64,000 nt of DNA from Bacillota bacterium (GCA_023441055.1 JAEZQY010000024.1:41908-105907); one strand, 5' to 3'. Shown: positions 1-10,355, counted from the stretch's first letter. Translations and numbers: made by a program. Notes: generated by a model not told the origin, from the sequence alone.

Positions 1-28
1 ATATTCCAATACCCTCCCGCTTTCTATT

Positions 29-61
29 AGCAAGCGCTTTCATACCTGCAATTCTATTATA
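29..61 (-). promoter_or_regulatory. Promoter -10 and cre site for a gene beyond the left edge
   Basis: On the minus strand a TATAAT hexamer at 56-61 is followed by ATGAAAGCGCTTGCT at 29-43, which matches every position of the CcpA cre consensus WTGNAANCGNWNNCW. I see no convincing -35 box. The site lies downstream of the -10, the usual place for roadblock repression by CcpA. Because the genes to the right are permeases, regulator and kinase, the missing downstream gene is probably the cassette's substrate-binding protein, subject to catabolite repression. That last step is inference. Confidence 0.6.
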
Positions 62-115
62 GAAAATGCAAAATACTGTTTGTATGGAATAACTTCAGCA
101 CTCTTTGTCATGAAC

Positions 116-1852
116 TCATATCTTGAGGAGCTTAGGCAGCCGAACCCGCACCAGCGTACCTCCACGACTGCCGCTTATAACCTGTAGTCCGAATCGCTCT
201 CCATACTTCAGCCGAATTCGCCATTGAATGTTGGCGATACCGATATTCTGCTTCCCGATGCCTGCTCTTTCAAGCTCTACCGGATCAACAAGCAGCTGTC
301 GAATGCGTGCTAGTTCCTCGACTGGAATACCAGGCCCATTGTCGCGAATTTCGATGATGATGCAGTCATATTCAATTCTGCCCTCGACAATCAGGCTCCC
401 ATGCCCCACCAACTTCTCCAACCCATGATAAACCGCATTCTCAACCAACGGCTGCAGAATCATTTTGATCGTCACCATATCAAGCATATCGTGCGGGAGT
501 TGAATGGACCACTCAAATCTGCCGGCAAAGCGAATATCTATAATCTTCATGTACTGCTCCACGATGTAAGCTTCATCCCTTATACTGATTTCATCCTCGC
601 CTTTGATCCCGTACTTGAATATTTCCGCCATCGAGACGGTCATCTCGGCTATTTCCGGCACGTCCCTGGCATACGCGATGCCGCCAATACTTTGCAGCGT
701 ATTGAATAAGAAATGCGGATTCACCTGGCTTTGCAGTGCGTAAAGCTCCGTCTGCTGCCTGCTGATTTCGATCTGATACACGCGTTTCTGAACCGCCAGC
801 TGATGATTGTTCATCATATCCAGTTTCTTTAACATCCGGTTGATATGAAGCGCGATGCCGCCAATTTCACTTTGATAAGGTGTGACAATCACTTTGCCGA
901 ATTCTTCGTCACCGATCTTTCCAATTTCATTCAGCAACTGGGAGACAGGCTTTGCGAAGCTCCGATGGAAAACCCATCCGAGCAGCGCCAGCAAGAGGAT
1001 CATGATGAAGCCGATTACCATGGCGAAGCTTTTGAAGAAATCGTAATCCTTCACCACGTTCGAGGGTTTGATCACCCCGACCATGTTCCAGCCCGTGCTG
1101 CCGATCTTCTCATGGAAGGCGATTTCATCCCCCTCCGGGTACCGTGTTGCTAGGGCGACCGACGCATGCTCCGCATTCGATGCGACCACCTGACCTTTGA
1201 AGTCCACAATCATCAGCTCAACCTGCTCAGATGGAGCCGCCTGACTAATGATGTTACGAAGCGCTTCCGGTTTCAGGAACACCACAATACTGCCCAGTTT
1301 TTCGCCCCGCCGTGCGTCCGCCGCCGCATAGATGACAGGCATAATGTAAGCAACGAAGTCGCGATTCTCGATGGCGTCGCCTTGCAGGTAAAGTAGACCG
1401 GTAGATTCGACATTCTGAATTAGGATTTGTTCGATTTGATCAAGCGCGGAATAAACTTGCGTGTCGTTATAGTAGTAAATTCGTTTCAGCTCGGGGTTCA
1501 GCAAGACGACATTCTCAATCTCTAAATTGATCTCGACTGCCGTCGTAATCATATCCTCGATATATTTTTTCGTTATGAAGATATCGAATGGGTCGGAAGA
1601 ACCCATGAATGATTGCACATTGCTGCTGTACGCAAAATACAAGGCTGCCCTGCCCGCTTTATCAAGAATGAGGTTGGTCGTATTCACGACTTGTCCGATG
1701 CTGCTCTTCGTGAAGAGCTCGATTCGGCTTTTTGTCACATGTGTCACTTCAATATAGTAAATCGTCTGCACAATCAAGACTAGCAAAACCGACATTGCGA
1801 TAATCAATCCGAACTGATAGCGGATCTTCAGATTGGTTAATTTCCGGATCAT
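116..1852 (-). CDS. YesM-type sensor histidine kinase
   Basis: 578-residue membrane sensor kinase of the YesM/LytS-like class (His_kinase plus HATPase_c). A first membrane segment lies near residues 15-35. A large extracellular sensor region, probably dCache-like, runs to a second membrane segment near 275-300, then a HAMP-like linker. The phospho-acceptor is His380 in QVNPHFLFNTLQSI, and the ATP-binding part shows NAVYHGLEK and DNGPGIP. It presumably phosphorylates the AraC-type regulator encoded just upstream. The start ATG overlaps the regulator stop as ATGA, so the two are translationally coupled. It is last in a permease-permease-regulator-kinase string, a standard Paenibacillus sugar-uptake arrangement. 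The ligand cannot be told from sequence. Confidence 0.93.
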   Translation of the reverse strand: MIRKLTNLKIRYQFGLIIAMSVLLVLIVQTIYYIEVTHVTKSRIELFTKSSIGQVVNTTNLILDKAGRAALYFAYSSNVQSFMGSSDPFDIFITKKYIEDMITTAVEINLEIENVVLLNPELKRIYYYNDTQVYSALDQIEQILIQNVESTGLLYLQGDAIENRDFVAYIMPVIYAAADARRGEKLGSIVVFLKPEALRNIISQAAPSEQVELMIVDFKGQVVASNAEHASVALATRYPEGDEIAFHEKIGSTGWNMVGVIKPSNVVKDYDFFKSFAMVIGFIMILLLALLGWVFHRSFAKPVSQLLNEIGKIGDEEFGKVIVTPYQSEIGGIALHINRMLKKLDMMNNHQLAVQKRVYQIEISRQQTELYALQSQVNPHFLFNTLQSIGGIAYARDVPEIAEMTVSMAEIFKYGIKGEDEISIRDEAYIVEQYMKIIDIRFAGRFEWSIQLPHDMLDMVTIKMILQPLVENAVYHGLEKLVGHGSLIVEGRIEYDCIIIEIRDNGPGIPVEELARIRQLLVDPVELERAGIGKQNIGIANIQWRIRLKYGERFGLQVISGSRGGTLVRVRLPKLLKI

Positions 1853-2604
1853 CTGGTCAGCGCCTCTTTCCGGTATTCCGAAGGCGTCACCCCGTAGAAC
1901 TTCTTGAACACTTTGTTAAAGTAAAAGTAGTCGGGATATCCGGCCTGTCTGCCGACCTCATCGATCGTCAGATGTTTATTGAGCAGAATCCGGCTCGCTT
2001 CCTTCATCCGCAGCTCGGTAAGATGTTCGGAAAACGTCTTACCGAGATGCTTGTTGAACAAATGACAGCAATAATTGGGATTCATATAAAATTGGCGCGC
2101 CAGCGCCTTCAGACGCAGTTTTTCATGCAGACGGGTTTCGATGTAGCTAAGCATATCCTCAAAGTGGATGTTCCGTTCCTCACGGCAGTCGAGTGTAATC
2201 TCTGTAGCTTGCTCTATCTGCGATTCACCACCTAGTCGGTCGGACAGCCGAACAAGAAGATCGTCAGCCTGCTGTGGATTGATCGGCTTCAGGCAATACT
2301 CGAAGGCGCCAAGCATGATCGCCTCCTGCGCGTAGGTGAATTCAGCAAACCCGCTGACGATCACGAATTCGCTTGCAATCCCGCACGCTTTGAATGCCTT
2401 TATCAATTCAAGTCCAGTCATGCCGGGCATTCGAATATCGGTGAAGATAACATCGGGGCGAAGCGATTGTGCCGCTGATAGGGCCGAATGCGCGTCCTGC
2501 ACCTCGGCAACAACCTGAAATCCCCGTTCCTCCCATCTGAACGTCCTCTTCAGATAAACGATCGTCCACGGCTCATCATCAATGAGCATCACTCTGTACG
2601 ACAT
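1849..2604 (-). CDS. YesN-type response regulator with AraC output domain
   Basis: About 251 residues. The N-terminal receiver carries MLIDDEP and the phospho-acceptor Asp56 in IFTDIRMPGMTG, with the conserved Lys in CLKPIN. The C-terminal AraC-type double helix-turn-helix has the family signature near YFNKVFKKFYGVTPSEYR. I place the start at the ATG at 2604 because AGGGGGG lies about five bases upstream, and the longer frame needs a GTG at 2619 inside that SD. It overlaps the kinase gene by four bases (ATGA) and follows the second permease by about 36 bases. The likely role is activation of the adjacent sugar-transport cassette in response to the YesM-type kinase. Confidence 0.92.
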   Translation of the reverse strand: MSYRVMLIDDEPWTIVYLKRTFRWEERGFQVVAEVQDAHSALSAAQSLRPDVIFTDIRMPGMTGLELIKAFKACGIASEFVIVSGFAEFTYAQEAIMLGAFEYCLKPINPQQADDLLVRLSDRLGGESQIEQATEITLDCREERNIHFEDMLSYIETRLHEKLRLKALARQFYMNPNYCCHLFNKHLGKTFSEHLTELRMKEASRILLNKHLTIDEVGRQAGYPDYFYFNKVFKKFYGVTPSEYRKEALTR

Positions 2605-2640
2605 CGAATCCCCCCTCACACTCTTTCTCCCTTGCTGAAA

Positions 2641-3534
2641 TTACCCTTTGACAGACCCGATCATGACACCTTTGACGAAAAACCGTTGCAGGAACGGGTA
2701 GACGCATAGCAGTGGGAGCGAAGATACAATAACCACCCCATACTTGATGACCTCGGCAATGCGCTGCTGCTCGGCGAGCGCCTCAAGCTCCGCAGCATCG
2801 GTAGGCGGCTGAAGCGCCTGTCCTTGCACCAGAATTTCACGAAGAATGAGTTGCAGCGGATACAACTTCCGCTCGGTCACATAGATCAAAGCGTTAAAAT
2901 AGGAATTCCAATGACCGACAGCATAAAACAAAGCAATGACAGCTACGATCGCTTTCGACAGCGGCAGCACGATCGAGATAAAGAACCGCAAGTTCCCGCA
3001 TCCGTCCATGAAAGCCGCTTCGAGAAGTTCCTTCGATATCGTATGCTCAAAAAAAGTTTTGCAGATGATTATATTATACACCCAGACAGAACCTATGATA
3101 ATAAGCACCCAAGGAGTATTCAATAGATGCAGTTCCTTTACAACGAGATAGGTAGGAATCAGCCCGCCATTAAAAAACATTGTGAACACCATAATTTTCA
3201 TAATTAAGCCTCGCCCCACCAAATCCTTACGTGATAACGCATACCCGGCCAGCGTCGTCACCGCCAATCCTAAGAGCGTGCCCAACACGGTATAGATGAT
3301 GGTATTCATATAACCTTTCCAAATCCGGTTGTCCTGAAATATATATTCATATGCCGAGAAACTTAACCCCGATGGCGCGAAGATGACTTTGGCAGAGACG
3401 ATATCCTCGGGCGAACTAACCGAGGCTATCGCGATGAAATAAAGCGGATAGAACGTCATCAGTAAAGCCAGACAGGCAATAAGCGTAACCGCCGTGTCGA
3501 ATGCGATGTCAGCGCGGTTCATTCTTGCAAGCAT
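2641..3534 (-). CDS. Carbohydrate ABC transporter permease, LplC/YtcP type
   Basis: About 297 residues with six predicted membrane segments and the binding-protein-dependent transport motif EAAFMDGCGNLRFFISIVLP, which contacts the ATPase. It ends in the typical VKGVMIGSVKG tail of LplC/YtcP permeases. The start is taken as the ATG at 3534, preceded by AGGGGG and seven bases; a longer frame to 3570 lacks an SD. It lies 29 bases after the partner permease. No ATP-binding subunit is present, and such cassettes normally share an MsmX-like ATPase encoded elsewhere. The substrate is unknown, an oligosaccharide by family. Confidence 0.93.
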   Translation of the reverse strand: MLARMNRADIAFDTAVTLIACLALLMTFYPLYFIAIASVSSPEDIVSAKVIFAPSGLSFSAYEYIFQDNRIWKGYMNTIIYTVLGTLLGLAVTTLAGYALSRKDLVGRGLIMKIMVFTMFFNGGLIPTYLVVKELHLLNTPWVLIIIGSVWVYNIIICKTFFEHTISKELLEAAFMDGCGNLRFFISIVLPLSKAIVAVIALFYAVGHWNSYFNALIYVTERKLYPLQLILREILVQGQALQPPTDAAELEALAEQQRIAEVIKYGVVIVSSLPLLCVYPFLQRFFVKGVMIGSVKG

Positions 3535-3563
3535 TTCTGTTCCCCCTCTAGGTTTCGTGAGTT

Positions 3564-4514
3564 CTACCATAGCCCGCTGTTTGTCGTTCTATTGGCCAGC
3601 TTGTTCACGGCAATCAGAACAATAAAGTTGATCGCATTGTTAAAAAGTCCGATCGCCGATGCATAGCTGAACTGTGCTCCTTGAATGCCAATTTTGTACA
3701 CATAAGTACTGATGACCTCCGATGTGGATAGATTGGGGGATGTCTGCATCAGATATATTTTCTCAAATCCGACATTCATAATATGTCCCGAGTTCAAGAC
3801 CAGCAAAATAATGACGGTAGGCAGAATCGATGGCAGATCCACATGTCGGATACGCTGAAGCTTGCCCGCTCCATCGATAATAGCCGCTTCATGCAACTCT
3901 GGGCTAACACTGGCTAAAGCGGCGATATAAATAATTGACGCCCAGCCGGCAGACTGCCAGACACCGGACCATACGAACAGATGCCGGAACATACCCGGGT
4001 CCCCCAGAAAATCGATCTCCCTGCCGCCTAGTGCGCGAATAAAAATATTGACAATTCCATTTGATGGCGACAAGAAAACGAATAAAATACCGACCAATAC
4101 AACGACAGAGATAAAGTGCGGCGCATAAGTAACCGTCTGCGTCACCTTCTTAAGCAGCGGAAATCGCGTGTAGTTGAGCACCAATGCCAGCATGATCGGG
4201 AACGGAAAAGCGACGATCAAATCGTACAGGCTCAATATCAATGTATTCTCAAGCAGCATCCCGAAGGAATAAGAGCTGAAGAACTTCTCAAAGTGCTTGA
4301 GCCCCACCCATGCACTGCCCCAAATGCCATTTGCCGGCACAAAGTCTCGAAACGCGATCTGCAACCCATAGAGCGGCGCATATTGGAAGACGGCCAGATA
4401 AAGCAACGCAGGGACCAAAAACAAATACAACGTTCTATTCTTAATAACTTGTTTCAATTGATGCATCCTCCCACGTAAGCGATTCCATTCATCCACATTA
4501 TAGAAGGACATCAC
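3564..4514 (-). CDS. Carbohydrate ABC transporter permease, LplB/YteP type
   Basis: Up to 316 residues, six membrane segments, with the EAA loop LHEAAIIDGAGKLQRIRHVD and the early YAPLYGLQIAFRDF signature of LplB-type permeases. It is the first gene of the minus-strand permease-permease-regulator-kinase operon. The start is uncertain. A TATAAT at 4497-4502 lies inside the longest frame, and a GGGAGG lies directly before an in-frame ATG at 4466 and nine bases before an in-frame TTG at 4457. The true protein may therefore begin at 4457 or 4466, which would leave the usual family length of about 300 residues. Confidence 0.9.
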   Translation of the reverse strand: MMSFYNVDEWNRLRGRMHQLKQVIKNRTLYLFLVPALLYLAVFQYAPLYGLQIAFRDFVPANGIWGSAWVGLKHFEKFFSSYSFGMLLENTLILSLYDLIVAFPFPIMLALVLNYTRFPLLKKVTQTVTYAPHFISVVVLVGILFVFLSPSNGIVNIFIRALGGREIDFLGDPGMFRHLFVWSGVWQSAGWASIIYIAALASVSPELHEAAIIDGAGKLQRIRHVDLPSILPTVIILLVLNSGHIMNVGFEKIYLMQTSPNLSTSEVISTYVYKIGIQGAQFSYASAIGLFNNAINFIVLIAVNKLANRTTNSGLW

Positions 4515-4615
4515 GAACGCTAGTATGGAGTTAATTCAGCGGTTTTGGTAATAAACTCAGATGCGGAAGAGGCGTTCATAATAAATAAGCCCACTTCATT
4601 TAGTAGCTTCCGCAC

Positions 4616-4711
4616 TTATTTCAACTGTTTTTCTGCTAAATCCCCAATGATAGGCAGCTTGAACCATTTTCCCTAATAAACCTTCACCATGAGGAAAATC
4701 CACAACACCAT
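4616..4711 (-). pseudogene. Remnant of a DUF4870 gene 3' end
   Basis: The minus strand reads about 30 codons nearly matching the C-terminus of the DUF4870 protein at 10966-11355 (GKWFKLPIIGDLAEKQLK against GKWFKLPIIGDLVEKQLK), but with an in-frame TAG and no upstream part. It is therefore a dead, truncated paralogue. It sits in a gene-poor stretch (4515-4827) that otherwise holds only the terminator at 4766-4800. Confidence 0.75.
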
Positions 4712-4764
4712 ACGGAAGTGTGACATATGTCCTGTAGCACCTAGGCATTTAGGTTGATAAGCCT

Positions 4765-4824
4765 AAAAAGCATCTCCAGCACAACGCTGGAGATGCTTTT
4801 TTATAGACGATCTATGAATGCGGT
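4765..4824. repeat. Direct repeat copy A (terminator plus flank)
   Basis: About 58 bases covering the terminator and the following TAGACGATCTATGAATGCGGT. Copy B is at 33720-33780 in the same orientation and differs at only a few positions. The two bracket about 29 kb. Confidence 0.75.
4766..4806 (-). terminator. Intrinsic terminator after the SLH pseudogene
   Basis: A perfect 15-bp stem (4766-4780 with 4786-4800) with a five-base loop has A/T runs on both sides, so it can act in either direction. It lies just downstream of the C-terminal end of the SLH pseudogene. A near copy occurs at 33721-33755. Confidence 0.85.
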
Positions 4825-4827
4825 GCT

Positions 4828-7289
4828 TCAAATTTTCAATGCATACAGCAGCTTATAAATGATAACGGCCGACTCCGCTCTTGATGCCTGGGCATGAGGC
4901 CGGAAGAATCCGTCAAGGGTATCCGCTAATGATACCGGAAGCTGATGCGGATTGGACAGCTGTCTGTGCCCAGCCCGGAATATTCTGTTGGTCAGAGAAT
5001 ACGGCAGATGACATCGATGCTAAACCTGCAGCATTGGCAATCATAACGGCCATCTCTGCGCGAGTAATCGTCTGATTGGGCCTAAACCATCTTGCTCCGT
5101 TCTTCTCATAACCTTGAATGAACCCTGCTTGTTCGGCAGCAGACACGTATGATCGGGCCCAGCTGGAGATCAGTGCGCCATCAGCGAATCCTGTCAACAT
5201 ACCCTCCGATTTCATTCCTAACGCTTCCACGATCATCTTGGCAAATTGCGCCCGTGTTACGGATTCATTAGGCGCGAACGTGCCATCTCCCTGCCCGTCA
5301 ATAACGCCCATGCCAGCTAAGCGATCAACATAGGCTCTAGCCCAATGTCCCTCTGCAAGATCACTAAATGGTATAGGCTGCATAGACGTCACTGCAAATA
5401 ACGTGAAGTGATCGATTTCTATTACAATTTTACCATCCTCGTTAACCTCACCACCGACATAAATCCACCGTTCTTGCTTCTCATTGTAATATTTCATAAC
5501 CGGACGCTCGCCTGCAGCCAAGCCTATGGCATCATAATCGAATAGCATAACGATCGGCACATGAAAGGTCGAACCCGCACTGCTCTTAATATCTAATACC
5601 TCGCTTAGCCTGTTGAGTGCTCCGATATGCGGAACATCATCCTCTCCAACAACGGAGATACTCACCGTTCCATCAGCTGGTAAATGCCCCGGAGGGAATG
5701 CGGATCTCAACGAGTCCGTCCAGCTTAACGGTCCCTCCTTCAGCAGACGATATCATGAATTCAACATAACCCTTGCTTTCTGGACTAGGTAAAGCTTGAC
5801 GTTCCACCAGTACAGGAATGGTCGCACTGTACACACTGTGAGTCACCGTTATTTCACTGACCCCTGCTGCCACTGCTTGCACTAAGCCATCGGAGGTTAC
5901 AGTCGCCACATCGGCGTTACTCGTCGCATAAGCAGTTCCGGCTGCCGGAGATGTAATATCTTGCAGGAATCCGCCTGTCCCTATTTTATAAACCTTGATG
6001 AATTCACTTATTTTGCCGCCTAATTTTAATTGGATCTGGCTTGGTACTACAGTAATCTCATTCGTTGTAGATACATCAACCAGCTCTATCGTAGCTGCTT
6101 CTAGACTCCTACTTGTCCACTGCGTGGAGTAGATCCCTATTTTCACAGCACCTTCGGGTATCGGAGTATGCATGGGAATCCAGTATAGGACTTCATTCGA
6201 TTGCGAGAGATCAAGCAGATCACTGTCAATGAAAACCTTAGCGATGCTGCCTACAACTTCATTCGATTCATCCATAAAATAAAGCTCATTCGACTCTATT
6301 GCATCGAACCTCGAAGAACTCCACACCACCTTGCCTCCAATTTCATTCGCATCCAGATCCATATCAGTGAATGATAGGGAGTCCGGGGCTGGAATAGAAG
6401 AACTCGGTGCAGCTAGCGGGACCTTCGCTGTAACCTCCGGTTTATCTGTGATAAATGCAGGAATAAAGGAAGGTGCAACATCACCCACGTCACTTTGAAG
6501 TCCAATCTTGTAGCCACTATAATAACCAAATGGGTTCGTTGTCATCGTAAATGGTAAGTGATAGTCATACTGCGTTAACCCCGCTGTTGGAATGGCTGCG
6601 ATAATGTACGGATCGTAAGGATCATTGTTCATAATGACATAGTTAGCGAACAACGATTCATCCTTCACCCCATCCCAGTGGATCACCCCTTGTACCCGAT
6701 TCGCTGATGGGTCTGTATCCTCCATATAAGCATTCCGAGGCAAGGACAAGGGGGCATCCCACACACGGATAACTGCCGGTGTCCTCACTTCAGATACGCC
6801 ATCCCACATATACATCCGAATATACTTAGCACCATCAGGAACTGGGATATCGGCTATCGATCTCGTGTAATTTCCGTACACACCCGTACCTGCGCTCTCA
6901 CTCAAGACCGGTAAGCCCACAGTATGACGTGACGAATCTTCGAAGTACAATCGATATTCCATAATCGTAGATTCACCAGCAAGCGGCTCTGACCATTGAA
7001 TCCCCCCGCCAATTGTACCCAGCTTATCATCTTGATCGATGAATGCCAGTTTGGTCGGTAGATGGGATGGGAGCAGCTCTAACGTAATGTCCAAGTTCGT
7101 ATGCTCTCGCAAGAACACCGTTTGGTATACGTCATTATAATCTGTGCCATCCCCTAAGCGATCTCCCGGGATATAAAGCTGATAGGCGCCAGCGTATAGC
7201 TGCGTAAAGTCGGGCGAATGTAGCGTTGTGCTGTCTGCATACCACGATTCTAGCCTTCTGGATATGAGTATGTGTGTTTTATTTGCCGC
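4828..7289 (-). pseudogene. Truncated, frameshifted SLH-domain surface protein
   Basis: Reading right to left, an open frame starts after a stop at 7290-7292, with no SD-supported start. It runs through repeated FN3/Ig-like segments and a Big_2-like bacterial Ig domain (near 5800-6030). One extra T at 5682-5684 breaks the frame inside IPSGA(L)PADGT. Two SLH domains follow (DLAEGHWARAYVDRLAGMGV; GALISSWARSYVSAAEQAGF), then a third that breaks at 4912-4916, again by one extra T. The third SLH continues in the next frame to a stop at 4828. No signal peptide is present, so the 5' end is missing. It was probably an S-layer-associated protein of the same family as the giant protein at 12056-22141. 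Sequencing error could explain the frameshifts but not the missing N-terminus. Confidence 0.8.
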
Positions 7290-7330
7290 TTACTCTTCCC
7301 AAGTTGTCGTCGCCATTTGAATGGTCTTCT

Positions 7331-10300
7331 TTATTTAGGAATCTTCTTCAGTATATCCTCTAACCCTTCAATTCCCTCTAAACCCTCCATATCACTCAAG
7401 CGATCTAGCTCACTCTTATCCATGAATTCTTGAAATTCTCTGCGATCGTCAGGATCCATCTGATTGATGTAGTCCTCTGAATGAAGCATGTCTTGCAGGC
7501 CCATTCCTTCAGATGAAGCAAACGGAATTTCCGACTCCGCCAACCCGCATACATCCCAATATACGGACCCTCGGCCAATGAAGGGCAAATCAACGCCTAG
7601 AGCAGCAAGCGGATTCACGGTCGGATTTTTGTGACGCACGGTATAATGCCCTTGAAAACTACCGCTGATCGATCCAATGATATGAACCGCGCTCATATTC
7701 GCTTCTAGCGAAAGATCCTCCCTATATTCTACTGCTGCTGCCTCTACCCGCCCTTGTATCGTGCCGCTAATCCACACATGATGATGATCGGATCCTAGTT
7801 GTGTAAACTCATCAATCGTGACCGTTGCCAACAGTTCATCGGACATCGGCTCCAACTCGCCATCTTCAGGAATGAGATTAGGCGGCGGCACGACATAAAA
7901 ACCTTCAGGATGATGAGGGCTCGGCACACCGGTTATCGTTCCATTTTTGAAGAGAATCGATCGATTGGACATCTCGTTGCCGACATTAATAATCTTTACG
8001 GGGTAAGTGCCTTGTTCATCAGGTAAAGGTCCATTACCCTCAAACTCGATTTGCAAGTTTTCCCCATTCAACAGGTTCGTAAAGAGCATTTTTGTTAACC
8101 GTCCTTCGCCATCTTCTCCGGCACGTTCAATCTGGGAAATGTTCGAGCTTTGCTTTTCATTAAAGGCGCTGATTTCCCATTCCGCCCAGCAGTCGCAATC
8201 CCCTACTCGAACCATGGCGCTCCTCTGCAAAGCAGGTTCAACAACACTTGTTGCCGTAATGGTAACGATGGCTGCTTGATCTGGGGCAGTAAACAAACCA
8301 TTGTTATCGATTGTTCCCGCGCTAGCTTTCCAGGTTACGCGCTGATCTTCTAAATTATGAATGATTGCCTGAAATGCTTGCTGCTCTTCCGGCTTTACAC
8401 AACATTCCGGGGGTGTAATCTCAATGCTTTTCCTCGTGCTGCGCAGCAGCGCATGCCCTTCACGGCGCGGCGCATCCGGAAGCGCCCTTAACCCCGAACT
8501 GGATGTACTGATTGCTGTAATTGTTACGGGGAAGTCCGCCTCATCACGGGATGTTGCTATCGAGAGCACCGACTTCCCGCCCGGTTCGGTTGTTACGCTT
8601 TTTTGATGGGCTCCTGTCGGATGCACTTCCCATATGACGCCTTTATCATTCGCATTCAGAACAGCAGCCTCGAACTGGACTGTCGCACCAGGTTCAATCG
8701 TTAAATCACTAGGAGACACCGTCACTTCAATCGGCAACACTTGAATCGTTGTATCTTTAGAGAAGAACATGCCATTAGGATTAAATGCACGGCGGCCAAA
8801 TCTATCCCCTCGAGGCGATACTTCCAGCACAGTCTCTCCCGTGGCGCGTGCGCGGTACGTATGGCGATCCACTAGATAGACTGGCGCTTCAGCTTCCGGA
8901 AGCATACGCACATCGCTCCAGTTTTCATCCGTAATATCCGTAGGTCCGAACTCACATGGAGGGAACTCGAACACGCCCGTTCGATCCGTTTCTTTGCCAT
9001 ACAGTTGATCGGTCAGATGCGTATTCCGCTGCTGTCTAGCGAAGTCGCCTACCGCTTTCAGACCCTCATCTACCTTGAGATTATAACGATCTGTTACTCC
9101 TTTACCGACCCTATCTCCTAATTTACCTAATAAATAGCCAAAAGCAGCCTTGTCCGCACTCCAACCTCTGCTTTTTGCAACAACTAGCGCTTTGTCCCAT
9201 TCTCCAGCTAATTGTTCATCATCTTCCAGGAATGATTCAGGGATTACATCTACCTTCAAATCTACAAATTCACTTGGCAGTAACCCCTCCAACATTTCAT
9301 ACCGTAATTTTATCATATCAATGGCTGTGCCCATTGCATTGGCCACCTTGCCAGCTATAGGAGCGCCGCCTGCTGTGGCCAGTACGCCAGCAGCATTCCA
9401 TAGCAGTGCCGAAGCATCCAGCAGTTCTGTGCCGTCGCCGAATATTTCATTTTTAACTTGCATATTCATTAGCTTATCAAGCATAGCTGCGCTAGGACGA
9501 TGCAATGGCGTACCGCACGTCAATGGAATCCCGCCGGCATTGCTGACACTGCTGATGGTGACGAGCCCTCTTGTCTTTAACGGTTTGTAAGCGATCGGTT
9601 CATCGATCGTAAGTGGCTCCATCGTATTCATACTTGCGATATATTCCTCCATCGCATGCAGAATTCCGCTATGTTCTACCATCCCATCAATCAATTTCCA
9701 CTGTTCCTTGGATAATTCGCCAAGCAATGGCGAATTATTGTCAGCCATTCGCATGATCGAATTCGGATTCTTGCTCCCTTGCACGTAGTCATCAACTACA
9801 TAGTGAGCCATGGCGAATGGGTTGTTCTCCAGCAACTGCGCTTGCGACGCTTGATTCACATTGATGTCGAATACACGCGCTTGCGCTTCTCCCAGATTAA
9901 CAAGCAGGTCAGCAAGCTTGTTGAATGCGCCGGGAGAATCAGGCAATGCTTGAATCGTAAATGTTGCAGCATCACAATAGTTATCCCGCTCGTCAATGAG
10001 CGTCATATTCACTTCCCCGCCGCTGCTAAGCAGAGTGGGATGAATCGGCATATGAAAGCTCGCGCCAACCCCATTCTTATCACGCTCCACAGGAACTAGC
10101 AAGCTGTTGTCATCACTCATCACGACAAGCGATAACAACGCTCCAAAATCAGCAGGAACAATGTTGAGCCAGATTACATCCATCGGCTTCCCTGACGTCG
10201 CTGAATACTGAATATCAGTACAAGCAACATGGATGCCTTCAACTTGTTTTATTTCTTTTTTTTGACACGCAGTGAAGGCGACAAGCATGACCAGACATAC

Positions 10301-10342
10301 GGCAAATCCAACCATGTATTTTTGATATCGATAATTAGGCAT
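7331..10342 (-). CDS. Large lipoprotein with Ig-like domains
   Basis: About 1003 residues. The start is the ATG at 10342 with GGAAGGAACGG upstream; the longer frame to 10408 has no SD. A lipoprotein signal ends in LVAFTAC, so Cys26 is probably lipidated and the protein lies on the outer face of the membrane. The first 450 residues are helical and not recognisable. The middle holds two Ig-like stretches (ITVSPSDLTIEPGATVQFEA; GTIDNNGLFTAPDQAAIVTI) typical of surface proteins. The C-terminus is acidic. It is fourth in the minus-strand set 11908 to 7331 that follows the giant subtilase. The function is unknown; it could be a surface adhesin or an accessory protein to the protease. Confidence 0.8.
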   Translation of the reverse strand: MPNYRYQKYMVGFAVCLVMLVAFTACQKKEIKQVEGIHVACTDIQYSATSGKPMDVIWLNIVPADFGALLSLVVMSDDNSLLVPVERDKNGVGASFHMPIHPTLLSSGGEVNMTLIDERDNYCDAATFTIQALPDSPGAFNKLADLLVNLGEAQARVFDINVNQASQAQLLENNPFAMAHYVVDDYVQGSKNPNSIMRMADNNSPLLGELSKEQWKLIDGMVEHSGILHAMEEYIASMNTMEPLTIDEPIAYKPLKTRGLVTISSVSNAGGIPLTCGTPLHRPSAAMLDKLMNMQVKNEIFGDGTELLDASALLWNAAGVLATAGGAPIAGKVANAMGTAIDMIKLRYEMLEGLLPSEFVDLKVDVIPESFLEDDEQLAGEWDKALVVAKSRGWSADKAAFGYLLGKLGDRVGKGVTDRYNLKVDEGLKAVGDFARQQRNTHLTDQLYGKETDRTGVFEFPPCEFGPTDITDENWSDVRMLPEAEAPVYLVDRHTYRARATGETVLEVSPRGDRFGRRAFNPNGMFFSKDTTIQVLPIEVTVSPSDLTIEPGATVQFEAAVLNANDKGVIWEVHPTGAHQKSVTTEPGGKSVLSIATSRDEADFPVTITAISTSSSGLRALPDAPRREGHALLRSTRKSIEITPPECCVKPEEQQAFQAIIHNLEDQRVTWKASAGTIDNNGLFTAPDQAAIVTITATSVVEPALQRSAMVRVGDCDCWAEWEISAFNEKQSSNISQIERAGEDGEGRLTKMLFTNLLNGENLQIEFEGNGPLPDEQGTYPVKIINVGNEMSNRSILFKNGTITGVPSPHHPEGFYVVPPPNLIPEDGELEPMSDELLATVTIDEFTQLGSDHHHVWISGTIQGRVEAAAVEYREDLSLEANMSAVHIIGSISGSFQGHYTVRHKNPTVNPLAALGVDLPFIGRGSVYWDVCGLAESEIPFASSEGMGLQDMLHSEDYINQMDPDDRREFQEFMDKSELDRLSDMEGLEGIEGLEDILKKIPK

Positions 10343-10355
10343 GATCCGTTCCTTC

